The position numbers were made by a program, and so were the translations under genes. The notes under the pieces were generated by a model, which was not told the origin of the DNA, did not search any database, and was given only the letters and a program-made list of their open reading frames with translations. From Apostichopus japonicus (taxonomy: Eukaryota > Echinodermata > Holothuroidea > Aspidochirotida > Stichopodidae), in the NCBI RefSeq assembly GCF_037975245.1, contig NC_092577.1, positions 36,016,898 to 36,080,897 of the forward strand: a stretch of DNA of 64,000 nucleotides, given 5' to 3'. Of this stretch, positions 1 through 12,238 are shown piece after piece. Numbering within the stretch: position 1 is the first letter of the stretch; every line of letters starts with the position of its first letter.

Positions 1-1707
1 CATGTTCGACCTGATTGCATGTCCTATGGATCATTGCTTTTGTAGCTGATTCTACGTCACGGCCCACAATATCCGAAAGCCCCACTTTTGAAGGTTTTAA
101 GCCCATTATTTGTTCAGAATTTGAAAATTCACATTTCTCGTGAATAAAATCACTTAAAAGCATACCTCTAATGTTGCACAAAATTCAATCTATGGACAAC
201 CAATATAGAAAAACCTCCTGCAACCCCTAACAGACAGGTCAAAATTGCAAGAGTAGAGGAAAGTATGATGAAGAATGTTGGTGAGGAAATTTTCGAAAAT
301 TCAGACACAGTTAATTTATTGATGTAGAAATATTAAAACCTCTTATAATGGCTATTATAAAACTTCGTTGAAGGAACAGAAATATACCAGATATTTCCTA
401 TATCAGGTATATCGACACCGAACACTACACACATAGGCGTAGGTCCAGTAGGAGGCGGGGCTGCAGCCCCCCCCCCCTCCGCAACCAAATTATTTCCCAT
501 TTTTTTTCGGGCACCTACTGAAAGAAAAATAAATAGCAACAATAGCTTACAAATGATCTCCTTGGTAATTAAAATAAAGTTCTAAGCTTGGCCGACATTA
601 CTACTGTAAAAGAGAGTATTGACATAAATGGATCTGTATGCTTTTTCTCCATCTACATAAGACATTTGGTTGTTTACATTAGCATCCGGCGGTATACTGT
701 GCAACTTTCACGGACCGTAAGGTACACGATGCCATCCAATATAATGACAGATGCTTGCCTATATGATATTGGCATCGATATGTTGAACACGCGCAATGCG
801 CGCGAAAATTTTCACTTTTTTCCAGGGCAAGTCATTACAGCCCCCAAATCCAATTTGGCTCCTACGCCTTTGACTACACACATAGACAGTTTTTGAGGCT
901 GTTCATCGTGGAACATGCATTTCAATGCTCACTGATATGAAATTATATCTGCTCTTTGCTTTACAAATTCGAACAGGCGTGTAGCGAGTAATTGCCAAGG
1001 GAGGGGCGAAGCCTGTAGGCAAACTATCTAGCGAAGCGCCACCATGAGTTGGCGCAAAGCGTACAAGAAAAATTTTGGCCGAAAATGCCTCCCAGATCGC
1101 TGGAAATGACACTTCCCAGGCCTTGTAAGTTGCATCTAAGCATTGTCTATTTTGAAATTACTAGCGATGTCATAAAGAACATTTGCTCGGGGGGGGGGGC
1201 GGTCGCCCCCTTCCCGAAATGCGTCATGTTCCCCGACGAGTCGGTCGAGTTCAAGACCAGCCACAGTTGGTTCCATATAGCACAATTGTACAATTGTTTA
1301 AGGCGTCCACACACACACGCGTTATGATAAACCATATATAGTATTTATATAGATACATTAGTGAGAGAGGAAAAATGGAAACGTCAAAAATGGAGTTGTC
1401 GGTGTAAGGGGTAGGGTGAGGCGCACACCCCCTCCGTAATCCTTGATCTGTCACTGGCTACCCTGTGTATATAATAGGGATCAGCGCTTTAACTATGACT
1501 GTTCCTCTTTCTCTTCCCGAGGTCTTGGCTATCTTCTACTCCCTCTTTTCTCCTTTTTCTCTCTTTTTTTCTTTTCTTTTCCCTTCCTTCCTCTCCTCCT
1601 TTTCCTTTTTTCCCCCTCCTTTCCCTTTTTTCTTCTCTTTTTTTCTCTCCTCTTTTCCTTACCCGGGGGGCGCGCGCCCCCAACGCCCCCCCCTTGATAC
1701 GCACCTG
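1..1707 (-). mobile_element. Non-autonomous DNA transposon, copy C (inverted, cut by window start)
   Basis: This is the reverse complement of the elements at 10269-12233 and 13020-14832. It shares their polypurine/polypyrimidine block (here CT-rich, 1510-1660), the GC-rich hairpin module near 1028-1077 and the G-run modules near 460-480 and 1190-1210. The right end CACCTG at 1702-1707 corresponds to the 5' terminus CAGGTGCGTATC of the other copies. About 250 bp of its other end lie outside the window, so its target-site duplication cannot be tested. No transposase is recognisable; short open frames inside it lie in low-complexity or non-conserved sequence. Confidence 0.85.
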
Positions 1708-2880
1708 GTACTATTTATAATGAACTTACGTGCAGCTATATCAGAATGATGTTACTCTCTTGACAATAGTAACACATAATGATATCGAATATCGTAACCA
1801 ACAATGAAGAATGACTTATCGCTTGCAATAAAATTTGTGTAAAATATTTTATTCACATGATTCTATTCAACAGTACATAATATTAAAAGTACCTCATCGA
1901 TATTTTGCTGGGAAGTCGTGCCTGTAGCAGCGTCGATCACATCATCTTCATCCGGGTTCTCTGTTTCTATTACTGTTTCGTTTCGCCGTCCTCCTTTAAT
2001 AATCAACAAAGCAGAATGAATCAAAGTAATTCTTCCGAATTGAACTAGTCTCCCATATTAATTATATTAATCATTGCATTTGAGCTGACAATAGCAACCT
2101 TTTCGCTTGTTTTAATAAAATTATAAATCGTTCGAAGGAAATCCTTTCACTCAACAGGGAAAGTTGGGGTATAGACTTGATATGGGGTTCATTTCATGTG
2201 TTGACTTTAATGGTTTCAAAATATACGCCAAGAGTATGACAGTGTAAGGGGAAAAAAATGTTTTTTTTTCTTTCTTCCATTGAAGTAAAACGGACCCATC
2301 ATTGCTTGTTATCCTGTTAAATTTAATGAGTCGGTCTTTACAGTAGTTTTGCTCTTCAATATTTTTGGAAGCTTTGTTGTAGAAATGTTGCTGTAACTGA
2401 CACTTTAACATTAGTTCTGTGGCAATGCGTTGTACCCATTAGATGCTAAATATGCTTAAAATTGTAACATTTGTCTGGCATATTGGAAGGCATCAGTATT
2501 TTATTTCCATTTAAAATCTCTTCAACCTACTGGTGTTTGTACTACATGTTTCTAATCTCATAAAGTAGATTGGCGTCGTTGGAAGTAGACAAACTGCGTG
2601 AGTTGAAGCGTTAAATATTGCAAAGTAATGTTACTGTTTTCTTTTGACGGTATGTTCTCTACTTTTACTGGAAACACAGACTGAGCTTTGTAGACTAAAT
2701 CTAGTGTCATAATGTGTGTGTTGCTTCTTTGGTGTTTTTAACCAATGTAAACCTTTATAATTAAATGTATTTGGATTTCGCAATTCTTCATGAACATGAG
2801 TTTCATGGGGCTCGGGTCAATTGCTCTATTGTTTTTAACAGTTATCTTTCCAACAGAAATCCGTTTTTTTTTTTATCAAT
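1708..2880. other. AT-rich sequence with no recognised feature
   Basis: No repeat, RNA gene or convincing coding frame is visible. Open frames here are short and look like chance. Confidence 0.5.
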
Positions 2881-2884
2881 AAGG

Positions 2885-3060
2885 ACCAGCCAGGGGCGTC
2901 AATCGCAATTGAAAAACGGGGCACATAAAGGACTCAGCATGGATAAAACAAAAAGAATGTGCTTTTGTCGGGTGGGGTCCAGGGGTCCATCTTACGGCCC
3001 CTGATGGGGTCAAGGGGCAAAGCCCCAGCGGAGGCCGTGGGGTTCAAATCTAGAAGTCTT
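2885..3060. mobile_element. Fragment of a GC-rich dispersed element
   Basis: The segment starts with a CCAGCCAGGGGCGTCAATCG-like sequence and contains stacked GGGGTCCAGGGGTCC and CAAGGGGCAAAGCCCC blocks in otherwise AT-rich DNA. CAGGGGCGT is a frequent terminus of invertebrate hAT-type elements. No matching opposite terminus or target-site duplication was found, so this is probably a broken copy. Confidence 0.35.
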
Positions 3061-3486
3061 CAACTTTACTTCTTTTTAGTAGCTGAAATTGATATTTCAG
3101 TCATAAACATATTTAACCAAAAGTCACAACTGACAAGTGATTAGTAAAAACCTTATCTATTTACCATCCTGGTGTAACTTTGAGCCTTGATCATGATTAA
3201 TAAAATTGAAGCTTAAACCCAAAACAGACACACAGGAATAAAGTCATCTTGTTATACATATGTTATACAAGTACATACATGGTGTCATAAGTATGATAAG
3301 TAGAGTTAAAGAGTACTATTGTGTATTTGAGCACATTCACTTTATCGGAAACATAGAAACCTATAAAATATCAGGGATGAGCAGATGAGAATAAAACATA
3401 CAATAACAATGATCTCATAGCGCAATGTTTGAGCTCCTTTTATGAAATACAGGAGTCATTATGAGCCTTACAGTCCTGAATGTTAG

Positions 3487-3792
3487 CTGACCAAAAGCTA
3501 CTGTAGACAATGTCCAGGCGAACTACCAATTACGCGCCTGGTTCGTACAAAGAATCTGCTACCGAATGATAAGAAAACTACCTCCAGAATTTTCCGTTCT
3601 CAATATTTGATGTTTAAGGTATTGGATCCTTTTATTCAAAGTGTCGATTTTTATGTTACCTCTTCTTCTCAAGTTGTTAAACTCCCAGGTGTTGTTATTC
3701 CAGGCGGTGTGGTTAAATTATATTTATCGAGAAAATGTCAAATGACAGGTATTATTACACGTCTTCGTGTTATTCGCCTGAATAAATTTTAG
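3487..3792 (+). CDS. Candidate coding fragment of unknown family, possibly exonic
   Basis: An open frame of about 101 codons follows an in-frame TAG at 3484 and ends at TAG 3790-3792. Its 3' half has codon-like structure with a bias to T-ending codons and a run of Val/Gly/Pro (KLPGVVIPGGVVKLYLSRK) followed by basic and hydrophobic residues. The first ATG lies well inside the frame, so it may be an exon or the end of a decayed transposon protein rather than a complete gene. I do not recognise the family. Chance cannot be excluded for a frame of this length. Confidence 0.2.
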   Translation: MTKSYCRQCPGELPITRLVRTKNLLPNDKKTTSRIFRSQYLMFKVLDPFIQSVDFYVTSSSQVVKLPGVVIPGGVVKLYLSRKCQMTGIITRLRVIRLNKF

Positions 3793-5535
3793 TTCCTTTT
3801 ATAACATACATGCTCTCTTTTTTCTTTCTTATTGTACAATTATTTGTGACGGCACTTACTGCTCTAGAATTAAACTGTTATTCGTTTAATAGAATCGAAA
3901 TATGAAAATTTAACTTCGTTTCCATCATTTGGCACCGTTATTTTCCTCTTCCTATGACATCCACCACTATTAAAAATGTTTATGTTTCATCGGATATATG
4001 CCTGCATTGTTGCAATCATTATTCCAGTTTCGACGGGCTACACGCTCTTGTGTAGGCCTACTCCTCTCGCGCAACAATCCTTCCATGCCCTCCTAAAGGA
4101 TCACAACATACGTTATGCATATAATTTGCAGGCAGCTTTCCTTTACTATTATCTCTTCTCTTTTCCTTATAATGTTGTCTTTGCTTGTCCGGTTTAGAAT
4201 TAACAAATTATTGTGTGATGATGTTTGGGAAAAAAAGACAAACAGACTAATAACTTCGAATTACAATAAATAACAGAAAATGTTAAAAAAAAATCCGAAG
4301 TTATTTGACATTTAAGCAAAGACAAGTTTTTTAGTTCGTTTTTCTAATGTTGTTGTTTCATGTTACTCTGTATAACTAACTGCTCTGATTATTCCTTAAC
4401 TTGTAGAAGATATTGGGTGGGGAGGGGAGGGGGGTGACACATAACACATAGCAAATCGCTCCTACCACCCTAGCATTATACGATATCAACGGCTGGAATT
4501 ATATCTCTGCAAAGTTTGATTAAAGTCCACTGTGGATATGTTGAACATTAATATCAGATATTAGCTTGACATTTGTCGATACAGAGATCACATGACAATG
4601 GTTTTCGTTGCACTGGCCAGCTAAGAATTAAGATGTAATGGTTTCAAATTTTGTAAAACTTCCCTAGGTTCTATTATATGAAATATAATAAGAATCGATT
4701 TCAAAGAGAATTCATTAACCATCTTAGGTGAAATTAACTTGACAGAGTTTAATTTATTCGGAATTCACACTTAACGATTTTTAACTTTAAAGTTTTATAT
4801 TCACCTGTCATCGAGCCTTCACGTGTGACTCTAACAGGTATCCCTCCTAGAATCAACAACGCGCCATTTGTTATAATGTATTCGCATATAAATATATTTA
4901 CGAAGTGTTTCTTTCAGCTAATTAATGCTGTTTATTTTTATTAGTAATAGCAAAAATATGCAATAAATACAAAATGTAGTTAGGAGTTAATAACAGTCCA
5001 CGGCGTTTATCACTTGATAATGCAGGAAACAAGTATAACCCAAACAATACACGCGGCCTTAGGCCGAGTGCATCAAACGATAGGGTTACATCGCCGTGAG
5101 TGTATTACGTTACGTTCATTGACTTGTACTACGGATACGTACTTAGTATAGTACACTATACATACTACGCCAAGTTATATATTTACTTTCGTAAGCACAA
5201 TTCCACCATGAAATTAAAAAGATTAGTTAACATTTCTAGTACTATGGCTACAATGACCTCAATTTATCAGACGTCTATTGTTGCTTTGAACGTCCACTTC
5301 TTGAATACATGTTGTATTCTTGATCAGTAACATCATGCATGGACCTAGTAGCAGTTAGACGTTACGTATATGTTTATATCGTCGTCACATTGTTCTCACA
5401 TTGGCTTGCCAACTAGTATAACTGTCATTCGTTGTTTCGATTCCTTGAATCACTGCTCTTAGGGTACTATTACTAACATTACGCATATTTGGCCTTGATG
5501 TCCGCTTATAACGCAATGTTATTGAGAACATTATA
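3793..5535. other. No recognised feature
   Basis: Unique-looking AT-rich sequence. It has one short G-rich run near 4418-4435. Open frames at 3976-4197 and 5100-5330 have no recognisable motif. Confidence 0.45.
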
Positions 5536-5721
5536 ATGCCAGCTTTGCTAAATGAGGTTAGCGTTGTTGATCGCACCCTTGTCAATATACTTCAGGCTGA
5601 AAGTTTGCTTTCTCCAAAAGTTTGGCATCATCTTACCAAGTGGTGTTTACACAGAATGGCTTCTTACAATACCATATTTGATCTGATTCGTTTGCTTCGA
5701 ACTAGCAAGGCAGATAGCTAG
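5536..5721 (+). CDS. Short open frame of unknown function
   Basis: An ATG-initiated 61-codon frame with mixed, protein-like composition (Leu-rich, a central HHLTKWCLHRM stretch, ending LIRLLRTSKADS). No family is recognised and no splice or promoter signals were identified. It may be the remnant of a longer coding sequence or chance. Confidence 0.15.
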   Translation: MPALLNEVSVVDRTLVNILQAESLLSPKVWHHLTKWCLHRMASYNTIFDLIRLLRTSKADS

Positions 5722-7148
5722 GATTGGTATCAAGCTTGCTGAGATACATTGTTTTCAACTTATTTTCATTCACCGGAGAGATTACCGTGTAATTATCCTT
5801 AGGTTTGTGAACGATCAGCTGAGGAGCACATGCCAATCAGAGTGTAAATGGGCAAGGAATTAAAATTGTCAGACATTGATTCGGGCTGTCGTTTAGCAGT
5901 TAACATTATGAATATTTGTAAATGCTGATCGTTGTGTAGAAGAAAATGTCAAACTTACCTGTAATGCTATTATCGATGAGCGAGATTTTCCATAGTAGAT
6001 ACAGCTCGGATGTAAAAGCTGGAAATATGGCGTTGTCTGGTTCGAACCGTGTAATGGCAAATTCTTCGGCAAGTGGATTCTTATATGAGGATGCTTATCT
6101 GTGGTATGTTAATTAGTTGCAGTGAGTTCCAATCAAATAGTCAGTTTCCTTCGTCAACGCAACTTAAACTGCATGAATATTCATATGTTATTAGATATGT
6201 GAATAATTTTTTTACTGAAACTGGTAAACATAACCTTATTAGGATACCGTTGCTGCATTTGGGTCCGTCCTACAAATGCTATCAGCAAATCATCACCAGC
6301 ACCAGCAGTTACTTTAGTGAGGTGAAGTTTTGAATATTCAGAGCTTGGTACTACTTCTATATCCTCAAGGGGGTAACATTATTGACCAATTGCTTGACAC
6401 CCTCTTCACCCTACATAATAGTATCGTGCTGCAGTTAATGTAGTTACGACATTGTATACATGTACATTACTCCATCAGTTGGCAGGTAGTGATGTGAACT
6501 GTATTACTACGCTGAATGGTAGGCACGCTAGCGTGGTGCATCCCAGATATTCTGAGCGTGGGTTTCCAAATAAACGAACAAAGAAACGTGAAAGTATTTA
6601 AATAGAAGTAAAAAAAGAAGGTAATGCGTTCCGGTATGAAATAAGAATTAGGAAGTATTTCAAACCATAAATTGAATATTGTTGTCAACGTTACAGCTAT
6701 GTATAACGATCTGTATTAGATTTGTGTAAGGTTACCTAATCCACGAAATTTAGCGTTAGCTATCATTACGTTAAATTATTTCATCACTTCATAATTATGT
6801 CACATTGTATTAATTATCGGATCCTTAAATGAGTAAGTGACGAGTGTAAAGTATGATTTTATGCATGCTATTATATTTGGTATATTAGGAGGGACATGAG
6901 AGATGTTCGGTATACACAACGTAACAAATTCTTTGTTCTCTATAAACAACATGGCGGCCATTCAATGGACCCTTTTCATCGGACCACATGGTCCCATGTA
7001 TAGATTATATGGCGATACTATATGATAGCTTTGAGGATTTATGGATTATTAAACTTGTTTCCAATTTGATTTCTTTTATTGTATAGTTGTTTTATATGTT
7101 AACTACTTTGAAGAATATGTACTGTTCATTGTTTCATATTACACTTTA
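5722..7148. other. No recognised feature
   Basis: AT-rich unique sequence. An 86-codon frame at 6073-6333 and a minus-strand 73-codon frame at 6467-6688 show no recognisable domain. Confidence 0.45.
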
Positions 7149-7156
7149 AGTGTAAT
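7149..7156. repeat. 8-bp target-site duplication, left copy
   Basis: AGTGTAAT is repeated exactly at 9335-9342, flanking the hAT-type element. Confidence 0.85.
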
Positions 7157-7904
7157 CAGGGACGTAGCCAGGGGGGAGCAGGGGGAGCGGCCGCTACCCC
7201 CTATCAGTGTCGATTTTTTTTTTTTTTTTTTAAACTGTCGTTTTTTTAGCATGGTATTTTGTCAGTGCTCTTTTGATCTTGAATACTCGTCGGCTCCGTT
7301 AACTCGATTGTAATCGTAGTAACATTCACGCCTACTGATTCAACTACTTACTTAGTTTGGCCATGGCGCTATAAACTCCATGGTTTGGCAGATGCAATAA
7401 GCTAAATTTAGCTTATAGCCAATTACAAGCCTACAGTTGGCCACTGCGTAATAAAATACATATTGCCTACCTAACCGCACTATATGGTATGTCACGAACT
7501 GTATGCACAACAACGTCGACTACGCTCGTTCAATGAGTCGTCCTAAGTTGTTGCACGAACAGCATGTTATGAAGCTAAGCTAGCAATCGTACGTGATACG
7601 CACTTCCTATAAATAATTATTACACTGCTAATACACTGCGATAACGATATTTGTTTTTAGGCCACTGCATATCTGGCTGTATTACAAAATATGAAAGTTT
7701 ATATTGTCTATCAGTTAAGTTCGTCAAATGTATTAAAGTCCAGACATTGGACAATAAACAAGAATCATCCTACTGGAAAACTTGTAAAGAGCACTATGTT
7801 TGTCTTTTTGATATATTATGTAAAAGAACATGTAAAAGAATTTAAACAGGAAACAAAATCTGCTGATAATGGTATCATATGATCAGGGCATAGCCAGTAT
7901 GTAG

Positions 7905-8120
7905 CACGATTTCATTCAATACTCTACCCGCCGAAAAAAGACTATAGGATCCGATCTTGTCAGTTTTTTAACATGTAGTTAAGAACCCGTTTACGCAGAT
8001 AATATTTCAGTTGAGAAAACACTTGAGAAATTTTCATCAGATGGCAATCGTCGGATAGCTCTCGCCTTCTCTTATTAGGCTAACTTAAACATTTACTAGC
8101 TACAGTTGTATCAAAGACTA
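7905..8120. repeat. Dispersed duplicate of a segment inside the nested element
   Basis: A block around ATTCAATACTCTACCCGCCG continuing to TTCAGTTGAGAA, and then the ACTAGCTACAGTTGTATC motif, recurs at 8515-8775 inside the nested element. Both blocks lie near a CAGGG-TAGCCAGTATGTAGCAC sequence (7884 and 8296), which looks like an element terminus. Confidence 0.75.
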
Positions 8121-8137
8121 CTCTGTTCATGTACCTT

Positions 8138-9034
8138 CAAGGGCGGCGGAACCGGGGGGAACAGGGGGCAAGTGCCCCCCCCCATTTTTTCCTCAGGTTA
8201 AAAATGTGCCCTTTTTCTACATAAAACTTGTACTCTTGATCACCTTATTAGGTCAGCGATATTTCAGTAAGAGATCTAATCCTAATTTAGAACTATCAGG
8301 GGCGTAGCCAGTATGTAGCACTGTAGGCCCGGGCCTACACTTTTTTTGGCCAAGTTTTCTTTTTTATTAAAACACCCATAATTCAAATCCATAAGCTTGC
8401 TGGACGAGTTTAAGAGTCTAGACAGGAAGAACTATTGAAATGAACGTAGCAAGATTATGGCTAAATTAGGTGACCTATTCTTCTGTCATCTAGGCTGTCA
8501 TTCATATCGCGTACCGTTTCATTCAATACTCTACCCGCCGAAAAAGACTAGGATACGATCTTGTCAGTTTTTTAACATCTACTTAAGAACCCGTTTACGC
8601 AAATAAAATTTCAGTTGAGAACATTCCACAGTCATGTAAGCCTATCGTTGATTAACAGACTTTATATGTATAGAGCTGCAGCACTTTGTTGCCTGTTGTT
8701 GTCACGATCGGCGTTCCAAGTTCCAAAACAGCCTTTCGATAAACATTTACTAGCTACAGTTGTATCAAAGACAATTACTGGCTATGGTTGTATCAAAGAC
8801 ATTTCTGGCCTATCTTTGTATCTACAAGTATCAGAAGTTAAAAGTAAGACTACTAAGACGGGGGGGGGGGGGGCGTTGATGGAGTGATGTGTATACGCAA
8901 ATAAGATAATACAATAAGATTATAAAGGGTACTAAATATCAGGCTGCATCAGTCCAATCGAAATTCTGCAAAGTGCCCTTTGACGTCGGTGCCCTCCCCC
9001 CCCCCCCAGCTTAAAAGTGCTTCCGCCGCCCTTG
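8138..9034. mobile_element. Nested hAT-type element, 897 bp
   Basis: The termini CAAGGGCGGCGGAA and TTCCGCCGCCCTTG are perfect inverted repeats. The flanking octamer TGTACCTT occurs immediately before (8130-8137) and immediately after (9035-9042). Long G and C runs sit just inside both ends. Its interior holds sequences also present in the host element outside it: 8515-8621 resembles 7905-8022, and 8745-8772 resembles 8091-8118. The inserted element and its target are therefore related. No transposase is visible. Confidence 0.88.
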
Positions 9035-9334
9035 TGTACCTTGCTAATTTTAATACATTATGTATTATTGAATTACGTACTATTTTAACTCGTTTGTTTT
9101 GGGGTTTAAAAGTGATATTGAATGAGGTGTCTCAAGTTAGCAAGAGGCCAGGAAACCAGAATTCGGGAAGGGCCGTTTCCGGCCATCTGGGGGGTTTGTA
9201 AAACCAAAAATTTTCTTGTACGCTCCGCGCCAACCGATGGTGGCGCGGAGCTCAGATAGTCGTGCCTATAACTTTGAAAATCCATATAAATCGCAAAAAG
9301 TGCTCCCCCCTTAAAATTCCTGGCTACGTCGCTG

Positions 9335-9342
9335 AGTGTAAT
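9335..9342. repeat. 8-bp target-site duplication, right copy
   Basis: AGTGTAAT is identical to 7149-7156. Confidence 0.85.
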
Positions 9343-10263
9343 TGTGCGGTTATTATGTCTAATCTATGCAAAGTTTCTCCAGGTCAATTGCCGGTGGATT
9401 GGTACTTTTTTATTATTTGTGTGTAAATATTTATTTGGTATAGGTTCTGTGTACTCGAACATTCTATACTAGGCCGCTGTCACCCGTTACCCTGGATCCG
9501 CCACTTAAATGATCTTGTTGGGTTGGTGAGTACTTCGGTGGTTATGTATCGCAAGTTGTTTAGAGTCGAGATTCCAAATGTATTGCCACTGTGTATTACC
9601 TGGTCGAATGTAAACGACTCGAACACCTGGTTAAGTTGATTCTATTAATACATGTTATCATTCCTGGTTCTTAATCTATATATTACCAAATAACCTATGT
9701 TAAGTTCATTAAAATGTATTGTACCAGTGCATGATATTGAGAGATAGTGTTCCTTCAATGACATTTAAGCTCAAGGTTATAGTCTTATTGTTATATGAGG
9801 TGGTATATTTAATTGAGATTTATGTTGTAACTTTACCATAATACTATCATTCATGTTTAAAGCTGCTCTAAGTTGTGACTTCCATAGTGGTAAATTATTG
9901 TATGCTCGACAGTATTTTTTTCTTATTACATTTTAAGCTTTTACATGGACAACAATTTTTAGAAATGTTTATATTTAACGTCAACAATTCGGGACAAACA
10001 GTCAAAATTTGGATTTAGTACGGTAAGATTTCGACTTAAACGCCCAATAACCAGAGAAAATGTCGAGATTGTGAGAAGGAACCCCGAAGTATTTAGATGA
10101 CATGTCGACAGTTCGAGTCGACACGTCTGAAATTCCAACATGAAAATTTCAACATGAACTATTTTACAATTGACGTCTATCACGCATATTCATATACTTT
10201 AATGCTTAAAGAAAGTTCTAATGCAGAAACAAAACTACGACCCACAGCATTTGACTTCTTTTC
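9343..10263. other. No recognised feature
   Basis: AT-rich unique-looking sequence between two transposons. No convincing coding frame or repeat was seen. Confidence 0.45.
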
Positions 10264-10268
10264 ATTTG
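10264..10268. repeat. 5-bp target-site duplication of copy A, left
   Basis: ATTTG, repeated at 12234-12238. Confidence 0.75.
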
Positions 10269-12233
10269 CAGGTGCGTATCCAGGGGGGGCGTTGGGGGCG
10301 CGCGCCCCCCGGGTAAGGAAAAGAGGAGAGAAAAAAGAGAAGAAAAAAGAGAAAAGGAGGGGGAAAAAAAGAAAAGGAGGAGAGGAAGGAAGGGAAAGGA
10401 AAAAGAAAAAAGAGAAAAAGGAAAAAAAGGAGGGAGAAAAGAAAAACGCCGAGACAACGGGAAGAGAAAGAGGAACAGTGACATCATTACAGCGCTGATC
10501 CCTATTATATACACAGGGTAGCCAGTGACGGATCAAGGATTACGGAGGGGGTGTGCGCCTCACCCTACCCCTTACACCGACAACTCCATTTTTGACGTTT
10601 CCATTTTTCCTCTCTCACTAATGTATATATATAAATACTACATATGGTATATCATAACGCGTGTGTGTGTATGGACGCCTTAAACAATTGTACAAATGTG
10701 CTATATGGAACCAAGTGTGGCTGGTCTTGAACTCGACCGAGTCGCCGGGGTACATGACGCATTTCGGGAAGAGGGCGACCGCCCCCCCCCCCGAGCAAAT
10801 TTTCTTTATGACATCACTAGTAATTTCAAAATAGACAATGCTTAGATGAAGCTTACAAGGCCTGGGAAGTGTCATTTCCAGCGATCTGGGAGGCATTTTA
10901 GGCCAAAATTTTTCCTATACGCTTCGCGCCAACTCATGGTGGCGCTTCGCTTAGATAGTTTGCCTACAGGCTTCGCCCCTCCCTTGGCAATTACTAGCTA
11001 CACGCCTGTTCGAATTTGTAAAGCAAAGAGCAGATATAATATCATATCAGTGAGCATTGAAATACATGTTCCACGATGACCAACCTCAAAAACTGTCTAT
11101 GTGTGTAACTAAAGGTGTAGGAGCCCAATTGGATTTGGGGGCTGTAATGACTTGCCCGAAAAAAAGCCAAAATTTTTCGCGCGCATTGCGCGCATTCAAC
11201 ATATCAATGCCAATATCGTATAAGCAAGCATCGGTCATTACAGTGCATGGTATCGTGTACCGAACGGTCCGTCAAAGTTCCACAGTATACCGCTGGATGC
11301 TATGTAAACAACCAAATGTCTTATGTAGATGGAGAAAAATCATACAGATCCATTTATGTCAAAACTCTCTTTTACAGTAGTAATGTCAGCCAAGCTTACA
11401 ACTTTATTTTAATTACCAAGGAGATCATTTTTAAGCTATTCATTGCTATTTATTTTTCTTTCAGTAAGTGCCCGAAAAAGATGGGGAAAACTTTGGTTGC
11501 GGGGGGGGGGGGGAGGGGGGCTGCAGCCACCGCCTCCTACGGGACCTACGCCTATGTGTGTAGTGTTCGCTTTCGATATACCTCATATCGGAAATATCTC
11601 CTATTTTTCATTTCCTTCAACCAAGTTTTATAATAGTCATTATAAGAGGTTGCAATATTTCTACACCAATAAATTAACTGTGTCGGAATTTTCCAAAATT
11701 TCCTCACCAACATTCTTCATCATACTTTACTCTACTCGTGCAACTTTGACCTCTCTGTTAGGGGTTCAAGGAGGTTTTTCTATATTGCTTGTCCATAGAT
11801 TGAATTTTCTGCAACATTATGGGTATGTTTTCAAGTGATTTTATTCACGAGAAATGTGAATTTTCAAATTCTCAACAAGTAATGGGCTTAAAACCTTCAA
11901 AAGTGGGGCTTTCGGATATTGTGGGCCGTGACGTAGAATCACCTACAAAAGCAATCATCCATAGGACATGCAATCAGGTCGAACATGATGTGTGACTGGT
12001 GACAATCTTCAAAAAGGTTATGGATGGAAAAAACTTTTGGGCAATACTTGCTTCTCAGGCAAAAGTGTACATCTGGTTGCTCATTTTCAAGCCCGAGAAG
12101 TGCCATTTCCGGTGATCTGGGGGTATCAAAACCAGAAATTTTCTTGTACGCTGCGCGTCAACCGACGGTGGCGCTCCGCTTAGATAGTAATTCGCCCCCC
12201 CCCCCGGGTTAGAAAATCCTGGATACGCGCCTG
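10269..12233 (+). mobile_element. Non-autonomous DNA transposon, copy A (complete)
   Basis: It begins CAGGTGCGTATCCAGG and ends CCTGGATACGCGCCTG, a 16-bp inverted repeat with one mismatch. The pentamer ATTTG lies directly before (10264-10268) and directly after (12234-12238), giving a 5-bp target-site duplication. Internal order: GC-rich block, ~170-bp AG-rich tract (10313-10480), a CAGTGACGGATC-like start at about 10527, two copies of a hairpin module with GCGCCAAC and GGTGGCGC arms (about 10907-10955 and 12138-12188), and a G-run module near 11500. No transposase is recognised. The 5-bp duplication fits Transib or hAT5-type families, but assignment to a superfamily is a guess. Confidence 0.9.
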
Positions 12234-12238
12234 ATTTG
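12234..12238. repeat. 5-bp target-site duplication of copy A, right
   Basis: ATTTG, identical to 10264-10268. Confidence 0.75.

Larger units (their letters stand above)
7157..9334. mobile_element. hAT-type DNA transposon (non-autonomous, composite)
   Basis: The left end CAGGGACGTAGCCAGG and right end CCTGGCTACGTCGCTG are imperfect terminal inverted repeats. The 8 bases AGTGTAAT directly precede the element (7149-7156) and directly follow it (9335-9342), a perfect 8-bp target-site duplication as made by hAT transposases. No transposase frame is visible, so it would have been moved in trans. A second element is nested inside (8138-9034). Near the right end (about 9150-9260) it carries the same GC-rich hairpin module seen in the elements at 10.3-14.8 kb, which suggests shared or recombined subterminal sequence. 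Confidence 0.85.
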
